A stretch of 64,000 bases of DNA, taken from the NCBI RefSeq assembly GCF_009708175.1, contig NZ_WMBB01000005.1:310001-374000 (forward strand). Reading direction: 5' to 3'. The DNA is from Nocardia aurantiaca (GTDB lineage: Bacteria; Actinomycetota; Actinomycetes; Mycobacteriales; Mycobacteriaceae). Below, piece after piece: positions 1-8,267 of the stretch. The notes under the pieces were generated by a model that was not told where the DNA came from, did no database searches, and was given only the letters and a program-made list of their open reading frames with translations. Made by a program: the position numbers and the translations under genes. The stretch's first letter is position 1; each line of letters begins with the position of its first letter.

Positions 1-2
1 GG

Positions 3-344
3 TACACCGCGTCGATTCGGCCGAACACATCCATCACCGGCCCGGAGAAGACCGCCAATATCAAGTCCTATGACTACACCGGCGACCCCCGCGACGCCGA
101 GTACGACCATCTGATCTCGCTGGAGCTGGGCGGCGACCCCAATGATCCGCGCAACCTGTGGGTCGAGCCGCCGTCGCCGGGCCACCAGTCCGGCGCGGGG
201 CCGAACAATCCCAAGGACGGCGTCGAGTCCAAGCTGCACACCCTGATCTGCAACGGCAAGGTCGCCCTCGTCGACGCCCAGGTGGCCATCGCCGGCGACT
301 GGACCACGGCCTTGGCGAAGGTCGGCTTCCCCAACGGCAACTAG
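3..344 (+). CDS. 5'-truncated conserved hypothetical protein
   Basis: The reading frame is open from the window edge to a TAG stop at 342-344, so only the last 113 residues are present and the start lies upstream. The visible part contains the stretch EYDHLISLELGG followed by DPRNLWVEPP. A DHL-x-LELGG then NLW-x-EP pattern is known from small secreted actinobacterial proteins with an HNH-like fold, where the D-H pair sits in the metal site. Two-thirds of the way along there is one cysteine. I infer a possible HNH-like nuclease-fold protein, but the catalytic half cannot be assessed because the N-terminus is missing. It reads in the same direction as the next gene, 85 bases away. Confidence 0.6.
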   Translation, partial: YTASIRPNTSITGPEKTANIKSYDYTGDPRDAEYDHLISLELGGDPNDPRNLWVEPPSPGHQSGAGPNNPKDGVESKLHTLICNGKVALVDAQVAIAGDWTTALAKVGFPNGN

Positions 345-429
345 TCCACGACGCACCGGGCGCGCGTCGCGTCCGGCGTGGCGTTCCGAAACCCCTCAGG
401 AGCGGATACCGCGGGCCTACCATCGAACG

Positions 430-1158
430 ATGTCAGCGCCGCAGGCCGCCTCGACGATGATCGAGGGCCGGGTCGTGCACGAGGTGAACAACGCTCTGAA
501 GATCACCTTCAGTGCGGGTCCCGGTGATCGGCTGGCGACCGGGGTGCAGGGGGCGGGCAACAGTCTCGGGGCCAAGGCCGCCATCCTGCTCGGCTTCAAG
601 ACCGGCGGCGCCGGCAAGCACCGCATCACCTACGCCGACGGCTCGGTGGTCTGGGTGGAATCCAAGGACGCCGCACCCACCGTACTCAGCCGCGGGGACG
701 GGACCGTCCTGGGCACCGTGCAGCGCGCCGACACCTCCACGGCCGTGGGATCAACGGCGGGAACGCTTTTCCACTTCGTACCCGATCCCGAGGAGGCCCG
801 CACTCCGGAGCTGTTCCGGCTGGTGCTGCTGGACCGCATGGGGGTGCAGGTCGGCCGCCTCGATGTGGTGCGCAAAGTAGGCGGCTGGACCTCGCGCCGG
901 TTCGTCGACGACCTCCACAACGAGCCGTTCTGGTGGGATCAGGCGGGACAGCCGCTCCCGGTCCCGATCCTGGGCACCCGGCTCTGGGTGAAACACCCGC
1001 TCGACCCGGTGGAGCGGGATGTCCTGCTGGGCGTGTGCGTGGACATCGGACTCGGCTTGCGGCCCTATATCGCGGTCATGAAGGAGGAGACCGGCTTCCG
1101 AAACTCCCGCCTGTTCGCGCGGGAGTCCCGCAAGCCCGGGCTCAGTCGGAGACCTTGA
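430..1158 (+). CDS. Conserved hypothetical protein, 242 aa
   Basis: A 242-residue soluble protein with no signal peptide or membrane segment. I do not recognise the family. The sequence is rich in short beta-strand-like segments with repeated glycine turns, such as GDGTVLGTVQRAD and RMGVQVGRLDVV, suggesting a beta-barrel or sandwich. There are aromatic residues near position 170 (EPFWWDQAG). The ATG at 430 has no obvious Shine-Dalgarno sequence; a later ATG at 457 is an alternative. The 3' end overlaps the convergent oxidoreductase gene by 17 bases. Real coding is supported by length and codon-position GC bias. A scramblase or LURP-like fold is only a guess. Confidence 0.6.
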   Translation: MSAPQAASTMIEGRVVHEVNNALKITFSAGPGDRLATGVQGAGNSLGAKAAILLGFKTGGAGKHRITYADGSVVWVESKDAAPTVLSRGDGTVLGTVQRADTSTAVGSTAGTLFHFVPDPEEARTPELFRLVLLDRMGVQVGRLDVVRKVGGWTSRRFVDDLHNEPFWWDQAGQPLPVPILGTRLWVKHPLDPVERDVLLGVCVDIGLGLRPYIAVMKEETGFRNSRLFARESRKPGLSRRP

Positions 1159-2155
1159 TGACCAGCTTGCCCAGATTCTTGCCGGTCAGCAGACCCTGGA
1201 ACGCCTCGACGGCATGGTCGAGGCCGTCGACGATGTCCTCGAGGTAGGCGAGCTTGCCCTGCGCGATCCACTGCGCCGCCGCCGAATAGAACTCACCGGC
1301 CTGATCCGCGAACTCGGAGACGATGAAGCCGCGCACGGTCAGGCTCCGGCGCAGAATGCTCGACATGAGCAGCGGCAGCCGGTCCGGGCCGGGCGGCAGG
1401 TCGGTGTCGTTGTAATTGGCGATCAAGCCGCACACCGGAATCCGGGCGAACGGGTTGAGCCGCGGCAGGATCGCGTCGAAGACAGCGCCGCCGACATTCT
1501 CGTAGTAGACGTCGATGCCGTCCGGGGTGGCGGCGGCCAGCTGCTCGGCGAAATCGGGGGCGCGGTGGTCGACGGCGGCGTCGAAGCCGAAACGCTCGCG
1601 CAGCAGCGCCACCTTCTCCGGGCCGCCCGCGATGCCGACGGCCCGCGCGCCCTTGATCTTCGCGATCTGGCCGACGGTCGCGCCGACCGGTCCGGTGGCG
1701 GCGGCGACCACCACCGTCTCACCCGGCTTCGGCTGCCCGATGGTGAGCAGGCCGCTGTACGCGGTGAGGCCTGGCATGCCCAGCACGCCCAGTGCCGTGG
1801 TGAGAGGCGCGGCATTCGGGTCCAACTTCCGCAGGGCCCGCACCTTCTCGACGGAATGGGTCTGCCAGCCGCCCCAGCCGAGCACGACATCGCCCGGGCC
1901 CAGTGCGGGATCGGTGGATTCGAGGACGCGGGAGATGGTTGCGCCGCACATGGTCTCGTCGATCTGGACCGGCGGGGCGTAGGAGGGCGCGTCGCTCATG
2001 CGGCCGCGCATGTACGGATCCAGCGACAGGTACAGCGTCTGCAACAGCGCTTCGCCCGGCTGTGGCGACTCCAACTCGACCGTCTCGGTGCGGAAATTCT
2101 CAGGCTCCGGCATGCCGATCGGGCGGGACGCCAGGACTATGCGGGTGGACTTCAT
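1142..2155 (-). CDS. NADP-dependent oxidoreductase (MDR family, CurA/YncB-like)
   Basis: A 337-residue zinc-free medium-chain dehydrogenase/reductase of the prostaglandin reductase / leukotriene B4 dehydrogenase type, which reduces the C=C bond of enones with NADPH. The N-terminal GroES-like domain includes LSLDPYMRGRM, characteristic of this subfamily. The Rossmann domain has AAATGPVGATVGQ followed by AVGIAGG. The C-terminus has the GLLTGKNLGKLVIKV ending typical of the family. The start at 2155 gives the family N-terminus (MKSTRIVLASRP) and has AAAGG upstream; the frame is open further upstream but without family similarity. Physiological substrate is unknown. It probably acts in cytosolic detoxification or lipid enone reduction. 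Confidence 0.9.
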   Translation of the reverse strand: MKSTRIVLASRPIGMPEPENFRTETVELESPQPGEALLQTLYLSLDPYMRGRMSDAPSYAPPVQIDETMCGATISRVLESTDPALGPGDVVLGWGGWQTHSVEKVRALRKLDPNAAPLTTALGVLGMPGLTAYSGLLTIGQPKPGETVVVAAATGPVGATVGQIAKIKGARAVGIAGGPEKVALLRERFGFDAAVDHRAPDFAEQLAAATPDGIDVYYENVGGAVFDAILPRLNPFARIPVCGLIANYNDTDLPPGPDRLPLLMSSILRRSLTVRGFIVSEFADQAGEFYSAAAQWIAQGKLAYLEDIVDGLDHAVEAFQGLLTGKNLGKLVIKVSD

Positions 2156-2434
2156 CGTCGGAACGACCTTTCGATGGGCGACCCCTTCATTCTGGACATT
2201 GTGGACCAGTGTCAGGACAAGTCCACACACCAGGTCGTTACGGGCGGGCGTTCGGACCTGCGAGCGTCGGTTCGAACCAGTGTGTGAAACACCACAAGTC
2301 CACTATCTTGCCCGGTTGAGCTGCGCACCGATCCAGCCGCTGGCGGAAATAATCTCGGCCCGTTGCCCTTCCGCCCCTGCGGTGTAACCGTTTCGGCGGG
2401 TTTTCGCGGTCCGCCGGGTCTACCGTTGATCGGT

Positions 2435-2719
2435 ATGGCGAGCAGGGACATTGTGGTGACGGTGGGCGAGGGCGACTGGCTCACGTTGAACGATGCCGCC
2501 GAGTGTGCGGGGATGAGCGTGGAGGCGTACGTCTCTTGGGGCGTGCGGGTGCTGGCGTTGCAAGCTCGGCCCGGCGGAATGAAGCAGGGTGGGTGCGTGG
2601 GTCGCCCGAAGCCGGGCAGGCGTGCGTCCAAGGCCATCGACGAATCCGAGTCGGTCGCCTGGACGGAAACATTCACCGAGCGTCTCTCGCATCGCGCCGA
2701 CCGTTACCCCGGACGCTGA
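2435..2719 (+). CDS. Small hypothetical protein, 94 aa
   Basis: A 94-residue protein starting at the ATG at 2435. The frame is open from 2363, but the upstream part looks like non-coding translation. The first half (GDWLTLNDAAECAGMSVEAY) resembles a short helix-turn-helix or ribbon-helix-helix-like segment of the kind seen in small actinobacterial DNA-binding or antitoxin-like proteins. The second half is basic (GRPKPGRRASKA) and then acidic. There is no good Shine-Dalgarno sequence. Nothing next to it looks like a toxin partner. Function is not assigned; the DNA-binding idea is inference only. Confidence 0.45.
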   Translation: MASRDIVVTVGEGDWLTLNDAAECAGMSVEAYVSWGVRVLALQARPGGMKQGGCVGRPKPGRRASKAIDESESVAWTETFTERLSHRADRYPGR

Positions 2720-2825
2720 GCTGCGGCTGACCGGTGAGATTGTCGAATCCGGTTGGGAGACTGGGCAGTTGATTGTGAATGGACGGTGACGGTCTGCGGT
2801 GAGTCGGGCGGCTTCTGGCGGCATG

Positions 2826-3204
2826 AGATGCGGGCGCTGGCCGCTTGCGTGATCGCGGCGTCCACCGCGGTGGCGGGCATGTGGATCACCGTGCCGTTCG
2901 CCGTGCAGCTCATCTACGACAATGACTTCCGCGGCGTGGTCCCGCTGCTGCGGGTGGAGGTGTGCATCCTGCTCGCCACCGCCACCACGTCGTTCGTCAC
3001 CCACCGCCGTCCTGCCGGTCCGGCGGGACACTGTCGGCATCATGATCGACGCGGTGATCGGGACCGCGGTGTCCGCCAACGCCCTGCCTCACCCCGCGCA
3101 CCCACGGATATGGGGGCGTGGCCGCCGAATTCTGTGTCGCGCTTGGGATCTCGCGCGCACCGGACAGCTCGCGGCCCGCATGCGGCTTCGCCCGGCGCGC
3201 GTGA
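2826..3204 (+). pseudogene. Decayed C-terminal fragment of a flippase-like membrane protein
   Basis: The ATG at 2826 opens a frame with two hydrophobic segments around MWITVPFAVQLIYDNDFRG and LLRVEVCILLATATTSFVT, after which the frame becomes arginine-rich nonsense. Dropping one base near 3000 restores hydrophobic sequence (TAVLPVRRDTVGIMIDAVI), and another frame change near 3105 gives GYGGVAAEFCVALGI followed by a stop. This order of segments resembles the C-terminal part of oligosaccharide flippases (MOP superfamily), whose last helices often follow a GYxGVA turn. The N-terminal two-thirds is absent. I read it as a frameshifted remnant. The family assignment is tentative; it could be a remnant of another multi-pass transporter. 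Confidence 0.4.
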
Positions 3205-3273
3205 ACCGAGGCTGTCACCGGGTGGCAGCTGAGATCGGCCACCCGGTGACGACGTGGGGTTGCGGTGAGGGCT

Positions 3274-4125
3274 TTACACGACCGCGGGACGCCGGGCGGC
3301 GTTTTCGGCGATGGCCTCGACGATTTCGCCGAACAGCGGAGCGGGGATGTCGTGCCCCATCGCCGCCAGCGGCAGGTAGTTCGATCCGGGGATCGCCGCG
3401 TGGGTCGCCTCGCCGCCGGCGATCTTGATCAGCGAATCCTCCGCACCGTGGACAACCAGCGTGGGCGTCTGCAAGTGATGAAGCTTCGCCGTGCGGTCGG
3501 GGGCGATGAGGGCCGCGGTCACCTGACGAGCCGCCCCCTCGGGATTGCGCGCGCGGTCGTACGCGCGGATCGCGAGCATGTAGCGGCGCTCGAGCTCGCT
3601 CTCGGCGTAGGTCTTCGACCCGATGAGGGTGTACAGGGCGACGATCTGCTCGATCGCTTCGTCGCGATCGGGCGGAAGCGGTTTCATCAGCTCTTGGAGC
3701 ACGTCGCCGTCGGCCATGCCGATGCCGGCGTGCGGGGTGCTCATCATCGAGCACAGCGACTGCACCCGTGCGGCGTGCTCGATCGCGATCAGCTGGGCGA
3801 CCATGCCGCCCATCGACGCGCCGACGACGTGCGCCCGCTCGATGTCGAGGTGATCGAGCAGCTCCACGCAGTCGCGCGCGATCGCTCTGAGGTAGTACTG
3901 GCTCGGAGCGATCTTCCACTCGGTCAGGCCGCTGTCGCGGTTGTCGGGACGGATGACGCGGTAGCCGCGCGCGCCGAGATCATCGACGATTTCCTGAGGC
4001 CAGTGGATCAGCTGCGAGTTGAGCCCCATGATCAGCAGCATCGGTTGCCCCGCGGGATCACCCTCGTCGCGGTAGCACATCTTGACCTCAGACAGTTCAG
4101 CGAATTGGTCGATCCCATCGCTCAT
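3274..4125 (-). CDS. Alpha/beta hydrolase
   Basis: A 283-residue cytosolic alpha/beta-hydrolase. The nucleophile elbow is GASMGG with Ser104; the acid is the Asp in HGAEDSL and the base the His in AAMGHD near the C-terminus, so the triad is complete. The oxyanion-side strand is LLIMGLNSQ. It resembles the hydrolases annotated as aclacinomycin-methylesterase-like (RdmC type), but the substrate cannot be read from sequence. The start at 4125 is chosen because it has a strong GGGAGG seven bases upstream; the frame extends to 4254 without family similarity. It is alone, followed by the decayed flippase fragment, and is preceded by a gene-free stretch. Confidence 0.88.
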   Translation of the reverse strand: MSDGIDQFAELSEVKMCYRDEGDPAGQPMLLIMGLNSQLIHWPQEIVDDLGARGYRVIRPDNRDSGLTEWKIAPSQYYLRAIARDCVELLDHLDIERAHVVGASMGGMVAQLIAIEHAARVQSLCSMMSTPHAGIGMADGDVLQELMKPLPPDRDEAIEQIVALYTLIGSKTYAESELERRYMLAIRAYDRARNPEGAARQVTAALIAPDRTAKLHHLQTPTLVVHGAEDSLIKIAGGEATHAAIPGSNYLPLAAMGHDIPAPLFGEIVEAIAENAARRPAVV

Positions 4126-4557
4126 GAGAAACCTCCCGAAGTTGTGGCCGACGATTGCAGACATTGAGCATGCAAGGCGTACTGCACCCGGGTGTTCATG
4201 AAACTCTCGACCGCGACAGGCCTGTTCATCGATCCGATGCCGTCGCTCGTTCATGATCTCACAACAGGCTCACCGCGGATCAAGTTCCGCGATAGCTCCA
4301 CGATGGTCTCGTTCAACTCGGTGCGTGACCGGGCGAAGAACACTTCGGCCGTGGTCCGCGTTCGTGAATGGGATGCCTTCGCCGTGCGTTTCGGGATCGC
4401 TGAAGACGCGCACGACGCTCGAGACGATCCGCTACAACGGCCTCGCGCGGGACATGGTGGTCACTCCGCCCGATTCCCCACCCTCGAGGACGCGCGCGGA
4501 CGTTCGGCGGTTGGGCCGCAAGGTCGGCATCCGTCGATACGCCACAGCCGCAACGAG
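4126..4557. other. Gene-free stretch with no recognisable gene
   Basis: Between the hydrolase start and the terminator-like hairpin downstream of the L,D-transpeptidase I find no complete gene. On the minus strand, short frames with protein-like composition occur (for example FSDPETHGEGIPF near 4390 and TELNETIVELSRNLI near 4300), but they lie in different frames and are broken by a TAG, so they could be remnants of a decayed gene. I could not identify a family. The hydrolase promoter should lie in the lower part of this stretch. Confidence 0.35.
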
Positions 4558-4601
4558 GAAGGCCCTCTCGCTCAGCAGTTGCGCTGGTGAGAGTGGCCTT
4601 C
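4558..4601 (-). terminator. Hairpin downstream of the L,D-transpeptidase gene
   Basis: GAAGGCC at 4558-4564 pairs with GGCCTTC at 4595-4601, continued inward by CTCTC / GAGAG with one bulge, and there is a smaller internal CAGC/GCTG stem. It starts 13 bases past the transpeptidase stop. No U-tract follows, as is usual for actinobacterial terminators. Confidence 0.5.
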
Positions 4602-4613
4602 GGAGGTGTTCGA

Positions 4614-5831
4614 TCAGAGCGCGGAGCCCTGAACCCACTGATCCCAGCTCAGCGTCCAGTCGCCGTTCTGCCACACCTCGAGCGGCGCGCCGCCGGTGTT
4701 GTGCACCTCCACCACATCTCCGGGTTGCGCGAAGTTGAAGAACCACTGCGCATTCTCGGCATTGAGGTTGAGGCACCCGTGTGAGGTATCGGTATTGCCC
4801 TGCGCCCACACCGTGGACTCCAGCTCGTGCAGATAGATGCCATCGGTGCTGATGCGGGTGGCCCAGTTGATGGACTCCTTGTACCCGAGTCGCGAATTGA
4901 TCGGCAGGCCATAGGAAGAGGAGTCCATGATGACCGGGTTGGCCTTGTCCATGACCGTATACGTGCCCGGCATGGTCCAGAACGTGAACGTCTTGCCCGC
5001 GATGGTCTCGCTGCCGCCGCGGCCCATCGAGGTCGGCATGGTGCGGATCAGCTGACCGTTCTCGAAGACCTGCACCTGATGGGTGTTGTCGTCGGCGATG
5101 GACACGTGCGACGGGCCGATGACGAAGTTGGCCTTGGAGTCCTCCTGGCCGAACAGGCCGTTGCCGACTTCGACGCCGTAGAGGTTGGCCGCCACGCTCA
5201 CCTTGGTGCCGGTCTTCCAGTACTCCTTGGGCCGCCAGTGCGCGTTGCGGTTGTCCATCCAGTACCACGCGCCGTCCACTGGCGGATCGGTGGTGACCAC
5301 CAGACGCTTCTGCGCCGCGGCCCGGTCAGGGATGTCCTCGTCGAAGTGCGCGACGATGACCATGCCCACGCCGTAGCTGTTGCCGTCGACGATCGCCTGC
5401 CCGCCGGTGGTGTTCAGATACACCTTGGTCTGATTCTTGGGGGCGATGGTCGTGAAGGTGGATGTGACCGGACCGGTGGGACCGGTCACATCCATCCCGG
5501 AGGCTTTCAGCGTGTACGTGCGTCCGTAGCCCAGCTGATCGTTCGGCTTCCAGGCCGTCTTGTCGGGCGTGAAGGTGCCGTCGATGACCCTGCCGTCCTC
5601 ATTGGTGAGCGACACATCGGTCAGCACACCGCTGGAGGTGCTCACCTTCACCGGAGCCGACGGATCCACCTTGTCCGTGCCCTGGGCCGGGGCGACGGTG
5701 ATGGTCTGCGCTACCGGAGTGCGCGGACCGACCTTCCCGCTCGGAAGATTGGACGAGCAGGCCGCCAGCACCAGCATTAGCGCGGCCAACACGCTCGCTG
5801 CGGCGTTCGTCCGAAAACGGCGGGGTGGCAT
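4614..5831 (-). CDS. L,D-transpeptidase lipoprotein (LdtMt2-like)
   Basis: A 405-residue cell-wall enzyme that forms 3-3 cross-links in peptidoglycan outside the membrane. A signal peptide ends in the lipobox VLAAC with Cys25. Two Ig-like domains follow (roughly 45-250; conserved PPVDGAWYWMDNRNAHWRP at the domain junction), then the YkuD catalytic domain (about 250-375) with the SHGCLNL motif and nucleophile Cys353, and a short C-terminal extension. Length and Cys position nearly match M. tuberculosis LdtMt2 (408 aa, Cys354). The start at 5831 has GGAGG upstream; the upstream extension is rejected because it would bury the signal peptide. It is a single gene with its own terminator-like hairpin. 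Confidence 0.95.
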   Translation of the reverse strand: MPPRRFRTNAAASVLAALMLVLAACSSNLPSGKVGPRTPVAQTITVAPAQGTDKVDPSAPVKVSTSSGVLTDVSLTNEDGRVIDGTFTPDKTAWKPNDQLGYGRTYTLKASGMDVTGPTGPVTSTFTTIAPKNQTKVYLNTTGGQAIVDGNSYGVGMVIVAHFDEDIPDRAAAQKRLVVTTDPPVDGAWYWMDNRNAHWRPKEYWKTGTKVSVAANLYGVEVGNGLFGQEDSKANFVIGPSHVSIADDNTHQVQVFENGQLIRTMPTSMGRGGSETIAGKTFTFWTMPGTYTVMDKANPVIMDSSSYGLPINSRLGYKESINWATRISTDGIYLHELESTVWAQGNTDTSHGCLNLNAENAQWFFNFAQPGDVVEVHNTGGAPLEVWQNGDWTLSWDQWVQGSAL

Positions 5832-5991
5832 AGCTTCCCTCCTGTAATCGCCGTGCGCCGCACTGCTGCACAGCATCTTGTTACTGCTCAGCGTAGTAGA
5901 TTACCCTTCCCTTTCGATCTGCCATCGCCAGGTCATGCTGTCGAAATGACAACGATGTGAGACGAGCGTGCGACACACCGTTCGGCAGTGG

Positions 5992-6966
5992 TCATTTCAG
6001 CGTTTGTTCTTTGATAGCGAGCTGCTGTTGACCCCTCTGATACGTGACCTCGCGAATACCCAAGGCGTCGTGTAACTTGCCCGCGGGCAGCGTCACCGGC
6101 TTGGGCGCGGGGCCATCACCCGGCTTGGGTAGCGGGTAGGCGGTGGTGGTGCCGCTGTAGAAGGTCACATTGCCCTCGGTCTTCGTGAACAGCTGGTGCA
6201 CATGGCCATTGAGGCAGGTGACCGACGAGAACCGCTTCAGGTAGCTCAGCGCTTGGGCGGCATCGTCTGTGCCCCAGCCCCATTGGGGGTACATCGCGAA
6301 CAGCGGGATGTGGCTGAAAACGATGATCGGTGTGTCACTGGATAATCCGGCCACGTCCTTCTGTACGAAGTCCAACTGGTCCTGCCCGAGATGACCGAGG
6401 TCCGCGAGATTGAGCGTATTGACCAGTCCGATCACATGGACGCCCGCGATATCGAAGCTGTACCAGCCGTCCCCGCGGGTGCCGTCACCGAAGGTCGTCC
6501 GGTACCGGGAACCGCCGTCATCGCTCGAATCATGTTCTCCCGGAACGGTGAACACGTGCGGAGTCTTCAACCCCCGCATCATCTGCTTGACCTGATCGAA
6601 CTGCTCGGGCGTGGCCAGATGGGTGAGATCGCCGGTGTGGATGACGAAATCGGGCTCGTAGCCCAGCGAGTTCACCTGTGAGATGGCCTCGGCGAAGGTG
6701 TCGGTCACACTGGTGTTGGCGGTGCCGGTGAAGCCGATGTGACTGTCACTGACCTGCGCGAATCGCAGGGTGGGCCGGGCGGGAGCGGCCAGCGCGGTGC
6801 CGGCCACGTGCGAGACCACCTCGCCGCCCACCACCGCCAGGCCCACCGCCGCGCCGAACCAGGCGCTGTGCCGCATGAGCTGGCGGCGGGTCATCCGCTG
6901 CGGGTCCCGGGCGGCGTCCTCGTCCTCGAAGTCCGCGTACCTATCGTCGGGATTGCGGGTGATCAT
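5992..6966 (-). CDS. Tat-exported metallophosphoesterase
   Basis: A 324-residue calcineurin-like phosphoesterase. After a 24-residue polar leader comes the twin-arginine signal MTRRQLMRH with a hydrophobic core (35-60), ending in ALAAPA, so the enzyme is predicted to act outside the membrane. Metal-binding motifs are D74-x-H76, G112-D113, GEHD at 143-146, H219 and GHVH at 254-257. The usual Asn of GNHD is Glu here (E144), an unusual change in a metal- and phosphate-contacting position. The gene overlaps the cupredoxin gene by 4 bases (ATGA), so the two are probably translationally coupled. Substrate unknown. It is the last gene of the sigma/Rieske/cupredoxin cluster. Confidence 0.9.
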   Translation of the reverse strand: MITRNPDDRYADFEDEDAARDPQRMTRRQLMRHSAWFGAAVGLAVVGGEVVSHVAGTALAAPARPTLRFAQVSDSHIGFTGTANTSVTDTFAEAISQVNSLGYEPDFVIHTGDLTHLATPEQFDQVKQMMRGLKTPHVFTVPGEHDSSDDGGSRYRTTFGDGTRGDGWYSFDIAGVHVIGLVNTLNLADLGHLGQDQLDFVQKDVAGLSSDTPIIVFSHIPLFAMYPQWGWGTDDAAQALSYLKRFSSVTCLNGHVHQLFTKTEGNVTFYSGTTTAYPLPKPGDGPAPKPVTLPAGKLHDALGIREVTYQRGQQQLAIKEQTLK

Positions 6967-7457
6967 CGGGTCACCACCACGGTCGCGTGCATGAAGGGAT
7001 GAATCGAGCAGACGTAGGCGAAGGTGCCCGCCTTGGCGAAGGTGAAGGTATAGGTCGCGTTGTCGCCCAGCGTCGGCGAGCGGAAGCTGCCGTCATCGGC
7101 GACCACGGTGTGCGGTTCCTCGTCGTGATTGGTCCAGGTCACCGTGGCGCCGACCTTGACGGTCAGGGAGCTGGGCCCGAAGGCGAAATTGTCGATGGCG
7201 ACGGCATCGGGTCCGGCCGGTGCCGCGGCCGCCGAGGCGGAGGTGGCCGCCGTCGAGGTCATGCCGGGCATGGCCGGACCCGCGCCGTCCGGCACCATGC
7301 CGGGCGTTGCGATGCCGGAAGCGAAGGTGAAGCCGGGAGCGGCAGTGTCCGTGGCTCTGCCGCCGCCGCTCGAGCTGCATGCGCTCGCCGTCAGCAGGGT
7401 TGTCGCGGCGACGGTGGCGGCGACGGCTACGCGCCGCCGGCTGCGGGTGGGTCTCAT
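6963..7457 (-). CDS. Cupredoxin-domain lipoprotein
   Basis: A 164-residue exported type-1 copper protein. The signal peptide ends in the lipobox TASAC with Cys27, so it is predicted to be a lipoprotein. A Met/Pro/Ala-rich linker (40-85; several GM pairs) could also bind copper. The plastocyanin/azurin-like domain spans about 85-164, with ligands H116 in EEPHTV and C150, H153 and M156 in YVCSIHPFM. Function is expected to be electron transfer or copper handling outside the membrane. The start at 7457 is preferred over an upstream in-frame ATG at 7514 because the latter would fall inside the promoter-like motif at 7502-7533. It overlaps the phosphoesterase gene by 4 bases. Confidence 0.92.
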   Translation of the reverse strand: MRPTRSRRRVAVAATVAATTLLTASACSSSGGGRATDTAAPGFTFASGIATPGMVPDGAGPAMPGMTSTAATSASAAAAPAGPDAVAIDNFAFGPSSLTVKVGATVTWTNHDEEPHTVVADDGSFRSPTLGDNATYTFTFAKAGTFAYVCSIHPFMHATVVVTR

Positions 7458-7501
7458 GGGGTCCGGGCCTCCGTCCGGGATGGTTCCGTTCGCTGCCGCG
7501 A

Positions 7502-7533
7502 ACCGGTCATCCATGGATAGGGGCAGGGGTTAC
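7502..7533 (-). promoter_or_regulatory. Promoter-like motif before the cupredoxin gene
   Basis: Read on the minus strand from 7533, GTAACC is followed by CC-x2-CC-x-CTAT-x2-A-x2-GA and a CG at 7505-7504. The same spaced positions occur before the sigma factor gene. The GTAACC could be the -35 element and the segment about 16 bases on the -10 element of an ECF promoter. This is a visual alignment of two sites only. Confidence 0.45.
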
Positions 7534-7571
7534 ACGAGACGGAAACCGCTGTGCGCGAAAACTATCGGAAG

Positions 7572-8267
7572 CTATGCGGGCTCGGTCGGCGCGAAAACCT
7601 CGATGGTGCCGTTGTTCTCGCGGACCTGGACGGTGGGCAGCGGCGCGGGCGCCACCGGCAGTTGATGTGTGACCACCTGGCCCTCGATGGAGAAGGAGGT
7701 GGAATGGCAGGGGCAGCGCAGCCGTCGGGCCGGAGCGTCCAGCCACAGCTTGCAACCCTGATGCGTGCACACGCCGGAAACCGCGACCGGACTTCCCTTG
7801 TCGCGGCGGACGAATCCGTTGACCGCGCCGACATCGAAGGCGATCGTTGCGCCCTCCGGCAGATCCGAGGAGCGGGCGATCGGCAGCCACACACCGGTAT
7901 TGGGGTTCAGTGGCGCCTGCCGGGCGGCGGGCGGGGAACCCTGCTGCCCGTGGCCGATCAGGGTGCGGTCCACCACCGCGCCGACCGTCGCGGCGGCCGC
8001 GGCGGCGGAGGTGCCGATCAGCAGGTTCCGGCGGCGGTAGCCGTTCGCCGGACGGGATTCGGCCGGCTCGTCGTCCATCTCGGCCGCGAGGCGTCGCTGC
8101 AGATTGCCGAGGAACTCCTCGCTGGGGGTGTCGCTGCCCAGACGCGCGGCGCGCAGTTCGATGGCCGCGCGCATTTCCTCGGCCTCGGCCTCGTCGGGCC
8201 GGAAGCCCGTGGGCTTCTTGCCGGCCAGTAGTTCGTCGACGAACCGCCGCACTTCCCGCCCGCTCAC
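7572..8267 (-). CDS. Tat-exported Rieske [2Fe-2S] protein, possible anti-sigma partner
   Basis: A 231-residue protein with three parts: a charged, helical N-terminal segment (1-75) expected to stay cytoplasmic; a twin-arginine signal-anchor (RRR at 78-80, hydrophobic 81-98); and a Rieske domain (about 120-231). The cluster motifs are complete: C167-T-H169-Q-G-C172 and C185-P-C187-H188, with C172/C187 as the likely disulfide. The start is GTG at 8265-8267, overlapping the sigma factor stop by 4 bases (GTGA), which implies coupling. Genes coupled directly after an ECF sigma gene often encode the anti-sigma factor, so I infer that residues 1-75 may bind the sigma factor while the Rieske domain senses redox state or metals outside. 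That role is not proven by sequence. Confidence 0.92.
   Translation of the reverse strand: MSGREVRRFVDELLAGKKPTGFRPDEAEAEEMRAAIELRAARLGSDTPSEEFLGNLQRRLAAEMDDEPAESRPANGYRRRNLLIGTSAAAAAATVGAVVDRTLIGHGQQGSPPAARQAPLNPNTGVWLPIARSSDLPEGATIAFDVGAVNGFVRRDKGSPVAVSGVCTHQGCKLWLDAPARRLRCPCHSTSFSIEGQVVTHQLPVAPAPLPTVQVRENNGTIEVFAPTEPA

Noticed and set aside
1214-2287. Long plus-strand open frame over the MDR oxidoreductase gene
   Set aside because: Arg/Gly-rich shadow of a well-supported minus-strand gene; no family similarity.
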